Assembly (NCBI RefSeq): GCF_900187365.1
Contig: NZ_FYDG01000001.1
Span: 868,001-932,000, forward strand
Length of the DNA: 64,000 bases
Source of the DNA: Rhodoblastus acidophilus
GTDB taxonomy: Bacteria > Pseudomonadota > Alphaproteobacteria > Rhizobiales > Beijerinckiaceae
Direction: 5' to 3'
Position 1 is the stretch's first letter; every line of letters begins with the position of its first letter. The position numbers and the translations under genes are program-made. The notes under the pieces are model-generated. The model had not been told where the DNA came from and searched no databases. It was given only the letters and a program-made list of their open reading frames with translations. This document shows positions 57,801 to 64,000 of this stretch, piece by piece.

Positions 57801-58274
57801 GCCAAGCAGGATGGCCACAAAAGTCGCGCCCTCGATCAGGGCGTTGCCGACCGGCAGTTCGCTCTTGTGCAGATGGTCGGGCAGGATGCCGTATTTGATC
57901 GGCCCGAACAGGGCGGAAATGCACCCGAACAGCCCGAGCGCCGCGAACAGCAGCGGAATGGATTGCAGCGAGAAGCCGGCGACGGCCAGCGCGGCGGCGA
58001 GCATTTCGGTCAGCTTCAGCCGCTGCGCGATCCGGGCTTTGTCGAAGCGGTCGGCCAATTGGCCGCCCAGGCCCGAGAGCAGGAAGAACGGCAGGATGAA
58101 CAGGCCGCCCGCGAGCGTCACCAGGGATTGCGCGCCCGAAGCATCGCCCGCGCCCGCCATCTTGAACATGATGAGGAAGACCAGCGCGTTCTTCAGGAAA
58201 TTGTCGTTGAAGGCGGAAAGAAACTGCGTCCAGAACAGGGGCGCGAATTTGCGGCCGGTCAACAAGGCGAACAT
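54882..58274 (-). CDS. MFS (LplT-like) / PlsC acyltransferase / acyl-ACP synthetase fusion (Aas-type)
   Basis: A 1130-residue multidomain membrane protein. Order: an MFS permease of about 430 residues (KFAPLFWTQFLSAFNDNFLKNALVFLIMF is the LplT-like start), an acyltransferase of PlsC/GPAT type with the NHVSFLDAPL catalytic HxxxxD block near residue 465 and FPEGRLT, and an AMP-forming synthetase (ILFTSGSEGAPKGVMLSHKNI, then GYGVTECAP). This joins the E. coli lplT and aas functions: lysophospholipid uptake plus acylation. GGGAGG supports the ATG at 58274. Confidence 0.92.
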   Translation of the reverse strand: MFALLTGRKFAPLFWTQFLSAFNDNFLKNALVFLIMFKMAGAGDASGAQSLVTLAGGLFILPFFLLSGLGGQLADRFDKARIAQRLKLTEMLAAALAVAGFSLQSIPLLFAALGLFGCISALFGPIKYGILPDHLHKSELPVGNALIEGATFVAILLGTLAGGFASRGGGDPANFAIAMLGIAAACYIASLFIPKTGEAAPNLKVEKNIFRSTGHLISGLWGDSRLWRVGVMVSLFWMFGAIALSLLPPLVKMQLGGDEMAVSYYLAAFAVAVALGSGLGAFLCAGRIVLLPAPVAALAMGFSSLELALALRGVAPIAPDGDFFGHALAWRVGVDLCGLAFAGGVLAVPSFSAAQAWADPDKRARVVAAVNVLNAAFMVLGAVAVAALQAAGLGFSGLFALMGAACAVSAIWMFKTLPTNPLSDLLSIVFRAFYRLEVVGRENLAKAGPNCIVALNHVSFLDAPLAFSLLDGKAVFAIDSQIAKVWWIKPFLRFARTYALDPTKPLATRGLIQEVRDGASMVIFPEGRLTVTGSLMKVYDGAGMIAEKSGVKVVPVRLDGLESTAFSRLSREQAPRRWLRKVRVTVLEPVELKVDEKLRGKARRMAAGAALYQVMSDLVFRTTDSRKTIFESVVDAAQKFGMGRVAVEDPVSGALTYRKLLIGARVVGEKLDGFAEPGAPLGLMLPNSNAAALAVLGLSSANHPPAMINFTAGPANILAACAAAKVTRIVTSRGFIEKANLQPLVDRVGEKVEFIYLEDVKATVSALDKLRGALRAGTPIHASDPEKCAAILFTSGSEGAPKGVMLSHKNILCNVAQAAARIDFGPQDRAFNILPVFHSFGLTAGMLLPLVSGVQLYLYPSPLHYRIIPELVYACNATILFGTDTLLAGYARSAHPYDFRSLRYVIAGAEPVKEATRKAYDEKFGLRILEGYGVTECAPVLGLNTPMFNKFGTVGRLLPGIEARLEPVPGIAEGGRLHVRGPNIMMGYLRAEDPGVMEPPRDGWHDTGDIVTIDDQGFVAIKGRAKRFAKIGGEMISLAAVEALASAFWPDSKLAVVTQPDPRKGEKLILFTEAANANRSDFIPFAKGMGATELMLPAQVVVVEAIPLLGSGKIDYPAVDRMAAEMAAAA

Positions 58275-58580
58275 CTGGTCCTCCCGAAGCCGCGTAAAGT
58301 GCGGCAAAACGCGGAAATTATCCGTTGACGTAATGTCGCAGGGAGGACGCCCCAGGGAGTCTCCCGTCCGGGGATTGTGCGCCGGCGTTCATCAGGACGC
58401 GTTCGGTCGTCCCGACTTCCCCGCCGTCGGCGACAAGCAGGACTGTAACAGCATGAAGACGCCCATGCCGAGATAGGACTTTGGTTCAAGGTGGCCGGCG
58501 AGCCTCCCCGCCGCGCCGGCTGTGACCAAGGCCGGCGCGGCTTTTACGCGATGGGAGGCGAACGGGACGGGCGCACCGAC
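58275..58580. other. Intergenic region between the Aas fusion and pspA genes
   Basis: About 305 bases. Only the 10-bp hairpin at 58511-58540 stands out. A short minus frame at 58259-58489 is Arg-rich and overlaps the Aas start, so it was not called. Confidence 0.5.
58511..58540. terminator. Perfect 10-bp hairpin downstream of pspA
   Basis: ccgcgccggc (58511-58520) and gccggcgcgg (58531-58540) around a ten-base loop. It is 41 bases past the pspA stop on the minus strand. A short CTTTTA follows on the plus strand only, so as a pspA terminator it lacks a U-tract. Confidence 0.45.
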
Positions 58581-59267
58581 TCAGGCGGCGATTTTCGCGC
58601 GCAACCGGGCGAACACATCCTCGGAGGTCGGGCGCAGGCGGAGGCCGCAACCGGCTTCGGCGACCTTTTCCGCGCTTTTCTTTGGGCGGCCCTCGGCGTT
58701 CAGTTCAGCGCGCGCCGCCTCGGCGTCATGAGCCAGAAGATTGCGGTCGATCAGGCGGGCGAGAGTCGCTTCCGCCTCGGCGAAACCGGCGCGCAGGGGA
58801 TGGTCGCTCTTGGCGTCGCGGCGCAACCGCCCGAGCGAATCCTTGGCCCGCGCCAGCGCGCGTCCGCGTTGCAACTCCGCGATCCGGCTTTCGAACCGGC
58901 GCAGGCGGGCGCGCATCTTGGCGAATTCGCCTTCGTAAAGCGCGCAGGCGCGGCGGCTGGCGTCGCGATCAGCTTCCAGATCGGCCAGCAGGCCGGCGGT
59001 CTCCAGCGCGAGATCGTCGCGATCCCGGCTCAATGCGGCGCAGGCGCGGGCTTCGAGGCCGGCGATCTCGGCTTCCAAAGTGGCGAGGCGCCGCCGTTCC
59101 GCCCGCTGCTCGCTGGCGGCCAGCGCGGCCGCCTTTCTGGCCTGCGCCAGCGCCGCGGCGAAATCGCGGATTTGCTGGTCGAGAAGGGTCAAGGCGTCAG
59201 CATTGGACCCCGTCTCTTCCGCATGAAAGCCCCGACCGCGAAACAGAGTGACGAGCGTCTTGAACAT
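58581..59267 (-). CDS. pspA: PspA/IM30-family protein
   Basis: A 228-residue membrane-stress coiled-coil protein. It begins MFKTLVTLFRGRGFHAEETGSNADALTLLDQQIRDFAAALAQARKAAALAA, the PspA pattern (amphipathic N-terminal helix then long coiled coil), with charged heptad helices through to about residue 200. PspA-like proteins form ESCRT-III-like assemblies to stabilise damaged membranes. There is no PspF, PspB/C or sigma-54 promoter here; instead three palindromes lie between it and a divergent TetR gene, so a repressor takes the regulatory role. Confidence 0.85.
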   Translation of the reverse strand: MFKTLVTLFRGRGFHAEETGSNADALTLLDQQIRDFAAALAQARKAAALAASEQRAERRRLATLEAEIAGLEARACAALSRDRDDLALETAGLLADLEADRDASRRACALYEGEFAKMRARLRRFESRIAELQRGRALARAKDSLGRLRRDAKSDHPLRAGFAEAEATLARLIDRNLLAHDAEAARAELNAEGRPKKSAEKVAEAGCGLRLRPTSEDVFARLRAKIAA

Positions 59268-59283
59268 TGCCGTTCCCGTGCTA

Positions 59284-59296
59284 TGAACATTGTTCA
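59284..59296. promoter_or_regulatory. Operator copy 1, TGAACNNNGTTCA
   Basis: The 13-base palindrome TGAACATTGTTCA, 17 bases upstream of the pspA ATG. It is one of three identical-arm copies in the pspA/TetR intergenic region. Confidence 0.75.
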
Positions 59297-59315
59297 GGCA
59301 GCTGTAGCGCAGCGA

Positions 59316-59328
59316 TGAACGCTGTTCA
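59316..59328. promoter_or_regulatory. Operator copy 2, TGAACNNNGTTCA
   Basis: TGAACGCTGTTCA, starting 32 bases after the start of copy 1 and 23 before the start of copy 3; arms are identical and only the three-base spacer differs. It is in the centre of the divergent promoter region. Confidence 0.75.
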
Positions 59329-59338
59329 AGCATAATTT

Positions 59339-59351
59339 TGAACGGCGTTCA
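59339..59351. promoter_or_regulatory. Operator copy 3, TGAACNNNGTTCA
   Basis: TGAACGGCGTTCA, 25 bases upstream of the TetR-family ATG. Arms identical to the other two copies. Confidence 0.75.
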
Positions 59352-59376
59352 TAATACCACGCAACAAGGTTAATGA

Positions 59377-59973
59377 ATGACTAAAGCCGAAGACCGCCGC
59401 GGCCAGCAGCGCGAACGCCTGATCGAGACCGCGGAAGCGACCATCGCCGCCTCGGGGCATGACGCCCTCAAGGCGCGGGAACTGGCCGCCGCCGTCGGCG
59501 TTTCGCTGGGCGGTCTCTACAATCTGGTCGGCGACCTCGACGAATTGATGCTGCTGGTTTCCGCGCGCACGTTGCGCCGGCTCGACGCGGCGCTGTCGGC
59601 GGCGGCCACCAACGACGATCCCGCCGAGCGTCTCGTGGCCATCGCCCTGGCCTATTGCCGCTTCGCCCGCGACAATCAGGCTTTGTGGCGCGCCCTGTTC
59701 GACCATCGTTTTGTCGAAGACAAGCCCCTGCCCGACTGGCACGCGCGAACCCAGCTCGGGCTGTTCCTGCATCTCGCCGAACCGCTGCGGCGGATCGCCC
59801 CGCACAAGAGCGACGAGCAACGCCAGGTGCTTGCGCGCACATGGTTTTCCGCCGTTCATGGCGTCGTTTTGCTCGGCATCGCGGAAATGCTGGTCGCCGT
59901 GCCCTATGACGCGCTGGAGGCGCAGATCGCCGAGATGGTGCGCATGCTCTGCGCGGGCGCCGAGCGGACTTAA
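59377..59973 (+). CDS. TetR-family transcriptional repressor divergent from pspA
   Basis: A 198-residue TetR-type regulator. The HTH is around residues 29-52 (LKARELAAAVGVSLGGLYNLVGDLDELM), preceded by RERLIETAEATIAASG. The C-terminal half (ERLVAIALAYCRFARDNQALWRALFDHRF ... WFSAVHGVVLL) looks like the WHG-type C-terminal domain seen in some TetR proteins and would bind a ligand. Three TGAACNNNGTTCA palindromes between it and pspA are its likely operators, so it would repress both itself and pspA. The ligand is unknown. Confidence 0.88.
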   Translation: MTKAEDRRGQQRERLIETAEATIAASGHDALKARELAAAVGVSLGGLYNLVGDLDELMLLVSARTLRRLDAALSAAATNDDPAERLVAIALAYCRFARDNQALWRALFDHRFVEDKPLPDWHARTQLGLFLHLAEPLRRIAPHKSDEQRQVLARTWFSAVHGVVLLGIAEMLVAVPYDALEAQIAEMVRMLCAGAERT

Positions 59974-60059
59974 CGAAATTTTATCAAAGGCCTTGCTTGT
60001 GCGGCGCACTCCCGCGCATAAGCGCCGAAGCGACAAAATGACGCAAATGGAGCAGGGTT

Positions 60060-61376
60060 ATGGCGGAGATGCAGGCGCCAGCGGAGAAAGGGCCGCCGGG
60101 GACACCAAAAAAGAAGATCCCTTTCTACAGGCTGCTTTATGTCCAGGTGCTGTTCGCGATCGCGCTGGGCGTCGTGGCCGGCATTTTCTTCCCCGCCTTC
60201 TCCACATCGGAAGGCGTCAAGGCGCTCGGCGACGGTTTCATCAAGCTGATCAAGATGGTGATCGCGCCGATCATCTTCTGCACCGTCTCCTCCGGCATCG
60301 CGCACATCCAGGACGCCAGCAAGGTCGGACGCGTCGGCGTCAAGGCGCTGATCTATTTTGAGATCGTCTCCACCTTCGCCCTCGTGATCGGCCTCGTCGT
60401 CGGCAATTATTTCCAGCCAGGCGCGGGCTTCACGGGCAAAGCGCCCGACGCCGCGGCGGTCGAGAAATACGCCAGCGTCCATCGCGGCACGGTGGAATTC
60501 CTGCTCGACATCATTCCCGATTCGGTGATCGGCGCCTTCGCCCGGGGCGACATCCTGCAGGTGCTGCTGTTCTCGATCCTTATGGGCTTCGCGCTGCTGG
60601 CGCTGGGCGAACGCGGCGCGCAATTGCGCTCGCTGATCGACACGTCGGCGCAGGCCGTGTTCGGGGTCATCAACATTGTGATGAAGGCCGCGCCTTTCGG
60701 CGCATTCGGCGCCATGGCCTATACGGTCGGCAAATATGGCGCGACGTCGCTCGGCAGCCTCGCCTCGCTGGTCGGCTCGTTCTATCTCACCTCCGCCCTG
60801 TTCATCTCCGTGGTGCTCGGGACCATCGCGGCGGTCGCCGGGTTCAACATCTTCAGATTCCTGGCTTATATCAAGGACGAACTCCTGATCGTGCTGGGCA
60901 CCTCCTCGTCCGAGAGCGCCCTGCCCCAACTCATGGCCAAGCTGGAGCGCGCGGGCTGCTCCCGTTCCGTCGTGGGGCTTGTGGTGCCGACCGGTTACAG
61001 CTTCAACCTCGACGGCACCAATATCTACATGACGCTGGCGACCCTGTTCATCGCGCAGGCGCTCGGCGTACATCTCGACCTGACGCACCAGTTGACCATC
61101 GTGCTGGTGGCGATGCTGACCTCTAAGGGCGCGTCGGGCATCACCGGCGCCGGCTTCATCACGCTGGCGGCGACGCTGGCCGCCGTCGATCCGCGCCTCG
61201 TGCCGGGCATGGCCATCGTCTTCTCCATCGACAAGTTCATGTCGGAGAACCGCGCGCTGACCAATATCATCGGCAATGGCGTGGCCACGGTGGTGGTGGC
61301 AGCCTGGGAGGGCGAACTGGATCGCGGCAAGCTGAAGGCGGCGCTTTCGGGCAAGGCGGCCCCGATCATCGCCTGA
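60060..61376 (+). CDS. dctA: C4-dicarboxylate:cation symporter (DctA-like)
   Basis: A 438-residue inner-membrane dicarboxylate carrier (DAACS family). It contains the serine-rich reentrant-loop motif [13 protein letters not shown], the [22 protein letters not shown] block of membrane segment 7, [21 protein letters not shown], and [17 protein letters not shown] near the end. It imports succinate, fumarate or malate, or possibly an amino acid. No DctBD two-component genes lie nearby. A cytosolic Pro/Lys-rich N-terminus ([11 protein letters not shown]) precedes the first membrane segment. Confidence 0.9.
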   Translation: MAEMQAPAEKGPPGTPKKKIPFYRLLYVQVLFAIALGVVAGIFFPAFSTSEGVKALGDGFIKLIKMVIAPIIFCTVSSGIAHIQDASKVGRVGVKALIYFEIVSTFALVIGLVVGNYFQPGAGFTGKAPDAAAVEKYASVHRGTVEFLLDIIPDSVIGAFARGDILQVLLFSILMGFALLALGERGAQLRSLIDTSAQAVFGVINIVMKAAPFGAFGAMAYTVGKYGATSLGSLASLVGSFYLTSALFISVVLGTIAAVAGFNIFRFLAYIKDELLIVLGTSSSESALPQLMAKLERAGCSRSVVGLVVPTGYSFNLDGTNIYMTLATLFIAQALGVHLDLTHQLTIVLVAMLTSKGASGITGAGFITLAATLAAVDPRLVPGMAIVFSIDKFMSENRALTNIIGNGVATVVVAAWEGELDRGKLKAALSGKAAPIIA

Positions 61377-61384
61377 GACAAGGA

Positions 61385-61418
61385 AAACAAGCCCTCCGGC
61401 GTCCCGGAGGGCTTGTTT
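61385..61418. terminator. Bidirectional intrinsic terminator between dctA and tspO
   Basis: A perfect 15-bp inverted repeat (61385-61399 and 61404-61418, four-base loop) whose arms end in T-rich sequence on both strands (TTGTTT onward). It lies between the convergent dctA and tspO genes, nine bases past the dctA stop. Confidence 0.92.
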
Positions 61419-61425
61419 ATATTAC

Positions 61426-61941
61426 TTAATTCATTCGCCAGATTACGAAATTAAGCACGCCGGCGAAGCCGACCCACAGCGCCAGCGGAACGAAGCACAG
61501 GCCGGCCATCCGATCGAACCGCCAGAACGCCGCCCCCGTCGCGATCACCAGCAGCCATTGCGGGATCACCACGACCAGCCCCAGCAGCGGGCTTTGCCCG
61601 GCGAAGAAAGCGAACGACCACAGCACGGTGAACAGCAACTGGCCGAGAAACAGGCCAATAGCGAGCCTGTGGCCGGGCTGGCGCGGGGCGATGAGAATGC
61701 GCCAGAAGGCCAGCGCCATCAGGCAGTAAAGCACGGTCCAGACCGGGCCGAACACGGCGTTCGGCGGGTTGAACCCGGGCTTGTGCAGCGTCTCGTACCA
61801 GGGCGCCAGATTGGGAAGGGTTGCGAGCTGGCCGAGAACCGAGTCAAGAAACACCAGTCCGGCGGCGATCACGCCGGCGCGTCCCGGCTTCATGGCCGGT
61901 TGTGGAAGGGCGCGCGCCTCGCTCATGGGTATCTCGCTCAT
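61426..61941 (-). CDS. tspO: TspO/MBR-family membrane protein
   Basis: A 171-residue five-helix membrane protein binding porphyrins and related ligands. Conserved segments: WYETLHKPGFNPPNAVFGPVWTVLYCLMALAFW (family core), LFLGQLLFTVLWSFAFF, and a C-terminal LALWVGFAGVLNFVIWRMN. In photosynthetic alphaproteobacteria TspO tunes tetrapyrrole or stress responses; here the role is open. AGGAG precedes the ATG at 61941, which overlaps the gtrA-like stop by four bases, so the two are an operon. Confidence 0.9.
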   Translation of the reverse strand: MSEIPMSEARALPQPAMKPGRAGVIAAGLVFLDSVLGQLATLPNLAPWYETLHKPGFNPPNAVFGPVWTVLYCLMALAFWRILIAPRQPGHRLAIGLFLGQLLFTVLWSFAFFAGQSPLLGLVVVIPQWLLVIATGAAFWRFDRMAGLCFVPLALWVGFAGVLNFVIWRMN

Positions 61942-62345
61942 GGCGAACTCCTTTGTGGCGCAATCGGACGCGTGGCGCGAAACGTCCACAGCCGATGCGC
62001 GATGAAATTGTAAATCAGAACGACGCCGGTGGTGAACATCTGCGCCAGTATATAAGGAATCGCCAGGGCGCCGGTCAGCAGGGCCATCAGCGCCCAGGTC
62101 AGGCTGAAGCCGCCGACGGCGACCACGGCGAAGCGCCAGCCCGCTTGCGCATGGCTCCGGTCGGTGGCGAACGTATGGCGGCGGTTGAGCGCATAATTCA
62201 GCAGACCGCCGGCGACATAGCCGGTTAGGGTCGCAGGGATCACCGGCGCATGGGCCAGTTCCTTCAGGCCGATCATGACCGAGTAATGCAGGACCGTGGC
62301 GACGCCGCCGACCAGCACGAACGAGGAGAACTGACGCCGCAGCAT
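61938..62345 (-). CDS. GtrA-family membrane protein
   Basis: A 135-residue four-helix membrane protein of the GtrA family, whose members help move lipid-linked sugars or assist polysaccharide enzymes. It begins MLRRQFSSFVLVGGVATVLHYSVM, continues ATLTGYVAGGLLNYALNRRHTF (the GtrA signature) and ends VVLIYNFIAHRLWTFR. No in-frame start codon exists upstream of the ATG at 62345 before a stop, so this is the start despite a weak ribosome site. ATGA overlap couples it to tspO. Confidence 0.88.
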   Translation of the reverse strand: MLRRQFSSFVLVGGVATVLHYSVMIGLKELAHAPVIPATLTGYVAGGLLNYALNRRHTFATDRSHAQAGWRFAVVAVGGFSLTWALMALLTGALAIPYILAQMFTTGVVLIYNFIAHRLWTFRATRPIAPQRSSP

Positions 62346-62787
62346 CGTCAGCGCGGCCGGAACGGAGCGAAACAGGCGGCGCGGCTTCTCATCTCGGCTT
62401 CCATCTTCTGGCGGTTCGGGACCTGCGTTTGCGGGCGACAGACGCGAAGGCGCCGCAATCGATCGGCGGGGCGGCCTGGGGGCCGGCGATGCTGGCTGTG
62501 CTGCTTATCACGGCGCGATGAAAATGTCGCCACCTCTATGCAATCCCCGCGTAATCGGCGCAAGTGGGGTTCACAGCCGAAAAAAACTCGTTTAACAGAA
62601 GCGTCAAAAGAGGGGCTGCGACAGCGGCCCCGGGCCGGGCGCAGCCCCCGTCCCGCAGGGACACACGGCGGAGGACGCGCGCCGGCTCAATGGGCCGGAA
62701 CGCGGCCTTTTTTTATGCGGCCGCGCCGAACCTGGCGCCTCCGAACAACGACAAGCCGGGCTCCGCCCGACATAACAAAGAGCAGCC
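62346..62787. other. Long structured leader and divergent promoter region upstream of carB
   Basis: About 440 bases. The part next to gtrA holds no convincing gene. From 62590 to 62714 there are several strong GC hairpins: ggggctgcg (62612-62620) pairs with cgcagcccc (62640-62648), and a U-tract hairpin at 62693-62714. This looks like the transcribed leader of carB, not a gene. Confidence 0.6.
62682..62714 (+). promoter_or_regulatory. Overlapping alternative hairpins with U-tract: candidate attenuator of carB
   Basis: A terminator hairpin ggccg-gaacg-cggcc (62693-62707) is followed by seven Ts (62708-62714). A competing hairpin ccggc (62682-62686)/gccgg (62694-62698) uses the same 5' arm bases, so the two are mutually exclusive. 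The carB ATG is 73 bases beyond the U-tract. Both stems are only 5 bp. Confidence 0.45.
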
Positions 62788-64000
62788 ATGCCGAAGCGCA
62801 CAGACATCCAGACGATCATGATCATCGGCGCGGGGCCGATCGTCATCGGGCAAGCCTGCGAATTCGATTATTCCGGCACGCAGGCCTGCAAGGCTCTCAA
62901 GGCCGAGGGCTTCCGGATCGTGCTGGTGAACTCCAATCCGGCGACCATCATGACCGACCCGGATTTGGCCGACCGCACCTATGTCGAGCCGATCACGCCG
63001 GAAATCGTCGCGAAGATCATCGAGAAGGAGCGCTACGCCGTTCCCGGCGGCTTCGCGCTCCTGCCGACCATGGGCGGGCAGACCGCGCTCAACTGCGCGC
63101 TGTCGCTCAAGAAAATGGGCGTGCTCGAAAAATTCGGCATCGAAATGATCGGCGCCACCGCGGAGGCCATCGACAAGGCCGAGGACCGCGAGAGGTTCCG
63201 CGAGGCGATGACCAAGATCGGTCTGGATACGCCGCGCTCGCATCATATCAAGACGCTGGCCCAGGCGCTGGAGGCGCTGGAGGATATCGGCCTGCCCGCC
63301 ATCATCCGCCCCTCCTTCACGCTCGGCGGCACCGGCGGCGGCATCGCTTACAACAAGGCGGAATTCATCGACATCGTGGAGCGCGGCATCGACGCCTCGC
63401 CCACCAACGAGGTGCTGATCGAGGAAAGCGTTCTCGGCTGGAAGGAATATGAGATGGAGGTGGTCCGCGACAAGGCGGACAACTGCATCATCATTTGCTC
63501 CATCGAAAACCTCGACCCGATGGGCGTTCACACCGGCGATTCCATCACCGTCGCTCCGGCGCTGACCCTGACGGATAAGGAATACCAGATCATGCGCGAC
63601 GCCTCGCTGGCGGTTTTGCGCGAGATCGGCGTCGAGACCGGCGGCTCCAACGTGCAGTTCGCCATCAATCCGGCCAATGGCCGGATGATCGTGATCGAAA
63701 TGAACCCGCGCGTGTCGCGCTCCTCGGCGCTGGCCTCCAAGGCCACCGGCTTCCCCATCGCCAAGGTCGCCGCCAAGCTCGCCGTCGGCTACACGTTGGA
63801 CGAAATCGCCAACGACATCACCGGCGGCGCCACCCCGGCGTCGTTCGAGCCGGCCATCGATTATGTGGTCACCAAGATTCCGCGCTTCGCCTTCGAGAAA
63901 TTTCCCGGCGCCGAACCGGTGCTGACCACGGCGATGAAGTCGGTCGGCGAGGTCATGGCCATTGGCCGCACCTTCGCGGAATCGCTGCAGAAGGCGCTGC
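62788..64000 (+). CDS. carB: Carbamoyl-phosphate synthase large subunit (partial; runs off the window)
   Basis: Makes carbamoyl phosphate for pyrimidines and arginine from bicarbonate, ATP and the ammonia delivered by CarA. The visible 404 residues begin [30 protein letters not shown], typical of CarB, followed by [33 protein letters not shown], the ATP-grasp loop [16 protein letters not shown], and [22 protein letters not shown]. The full protein is about 1100 residues. carA is not adjacent upstream. Confidence 0.95.
   Translation, partial: MPKRTDIQTIMIIGAGPIVIGQACEFDYSGTQACKALKAEGFRIVLVNSNPATIMTDPDLADRTYVEPITPEIVAKIIEKERYAVPGGFALLPTMGGQTALNCALSLKKMGVLEKFGIEMIGATAEAIDKAEDRERFREAMTKIGLDTPRSHHIKTLAQALEALEDIGLPAIIRPSFTLGGTGGGIAYNKAEFIDIVERGIDASPTNEVLIEESVLGWKEYEMEVVRDKADNCIIICSIENLDPMGVHTGDSITVAPALTLTDKEYQIMRDASLAVLREIGVETGGSNVQFAINPANGRMIVIEMNPRVSRSSALASKATGFPIAKVAAKLAVGYTLDEIANDITGGATPASFEPAIDYVVTKIPRFAFEKFPGAEPVLTTAMKSVGEVMAIGRTFAESLQKAL

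Noticed and set aside
58259..58489. A 76-codon minus frame upstream of the Aas gene
   Set aside because: Arg/Cys-rich, overlaps the Aas start and has no ribosome site.
62348..62563. A 71-codon minus frame beside gtrA
   Set aside because: Arg-rich; it does not connect to GtrA, whose own frame has no alternative start before a stop at about 62506.

Overview
The window is a 64 kb stretch of GC-rich chromosome, almost completely filled with genes of ordinary metabolic and envelope function. Gene content suggests an alphaproteobacterium, most likely Hyphomicrobiales (Rhizobiales): a class II DAHP synthase, a DUF2865 secreted protein, a dxs and tlyA neighbourhood, a GT21 ceramide glucosyltransferase, GtrA, TspO, a short alphaproteobacterial-type flagellin, and frequent GTG/TTG starts with ATGA/GTGA overlaps. 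The genus cannot be fixed from the sequence alone. I see no rRNA, tRNA, CRISPR array, prophage or insertion sequence, so this looks like core chromosome rather than an island.

Layout. 1-8.6 kb: start of ppdK (partial), dxs, a CorA-like membrane protein on the opposite strand, then a tlyA, RNA methyltransferase and FAD-oxidoreductase run. 8.6-16.5 kb: a small unknown gene, an acryloyl-CoA reductase-like MDR, DUF2147, and a leftward fatty-acid beta-oxidation block (thiolase, fused HAD/ECH, acyl-CoA dehydrogenase, thioesterase). 16.8-22.2 kb: nicotinamide phosphoribosyltransferase; a cobalamin riboswitch driving a BtuB-like receptor; a GNAT; a haem-binding DUF3365 protein overlapping a degenerate PCuAC protein. 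22.2-28.6 kb: a methyltransferase, two rhodaneses and a BigR/SqrR-like ArsR repressor, divergent from an RND efflux pair. 28.6-37.6 kb: a small membrane protein, SelO, secreted proteins, a Liv-type binding protein, CreA, a lone flagellin, a HerA-like ATPase and a membrane-anchored TAXI protein. 37.8-47.2 kb: class II DAHP synthase, DUF2865, gltX, GT21, nadE, prfC, a small YdhR-like protein and a rubrerythrin-like ferritin. 47.3-54.9 kb: a second RND pump, DUF1007 plus a NicO nickel/cobalt transporter, a CBS-domain protein and a glycine-rich secreted protein. 54.9-64 kb: an LplT-PlsC-Aas fusion, pspA divergent from a TetR gene, dctA, tspO, gtrA, and the start of carB behind a structured leader.

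The most informative signals are regulatory. Three copies of TGAACNNNGTTCA lie between pspA and its divergent TetR gene. A near-match to the SqrR box (NTTC-N8-GAAT) lies between the ArsR/rhodanese operon and the RND pump. There is a complete cobalamin riboswitch, overlapping alternative hairpins with a U-tract ahead of carB, and a sigma-54-like element ahead of selO. The best candidates for undescribed biology are the PspA/TetR module, the persulfide-type ArsR next to an RND pump, the CorA-like protein with a long unknown N-terminal domain, the orphan membrane-anchored TAXI protein, and the CBS protein with an unrecognised C-terminal domain.
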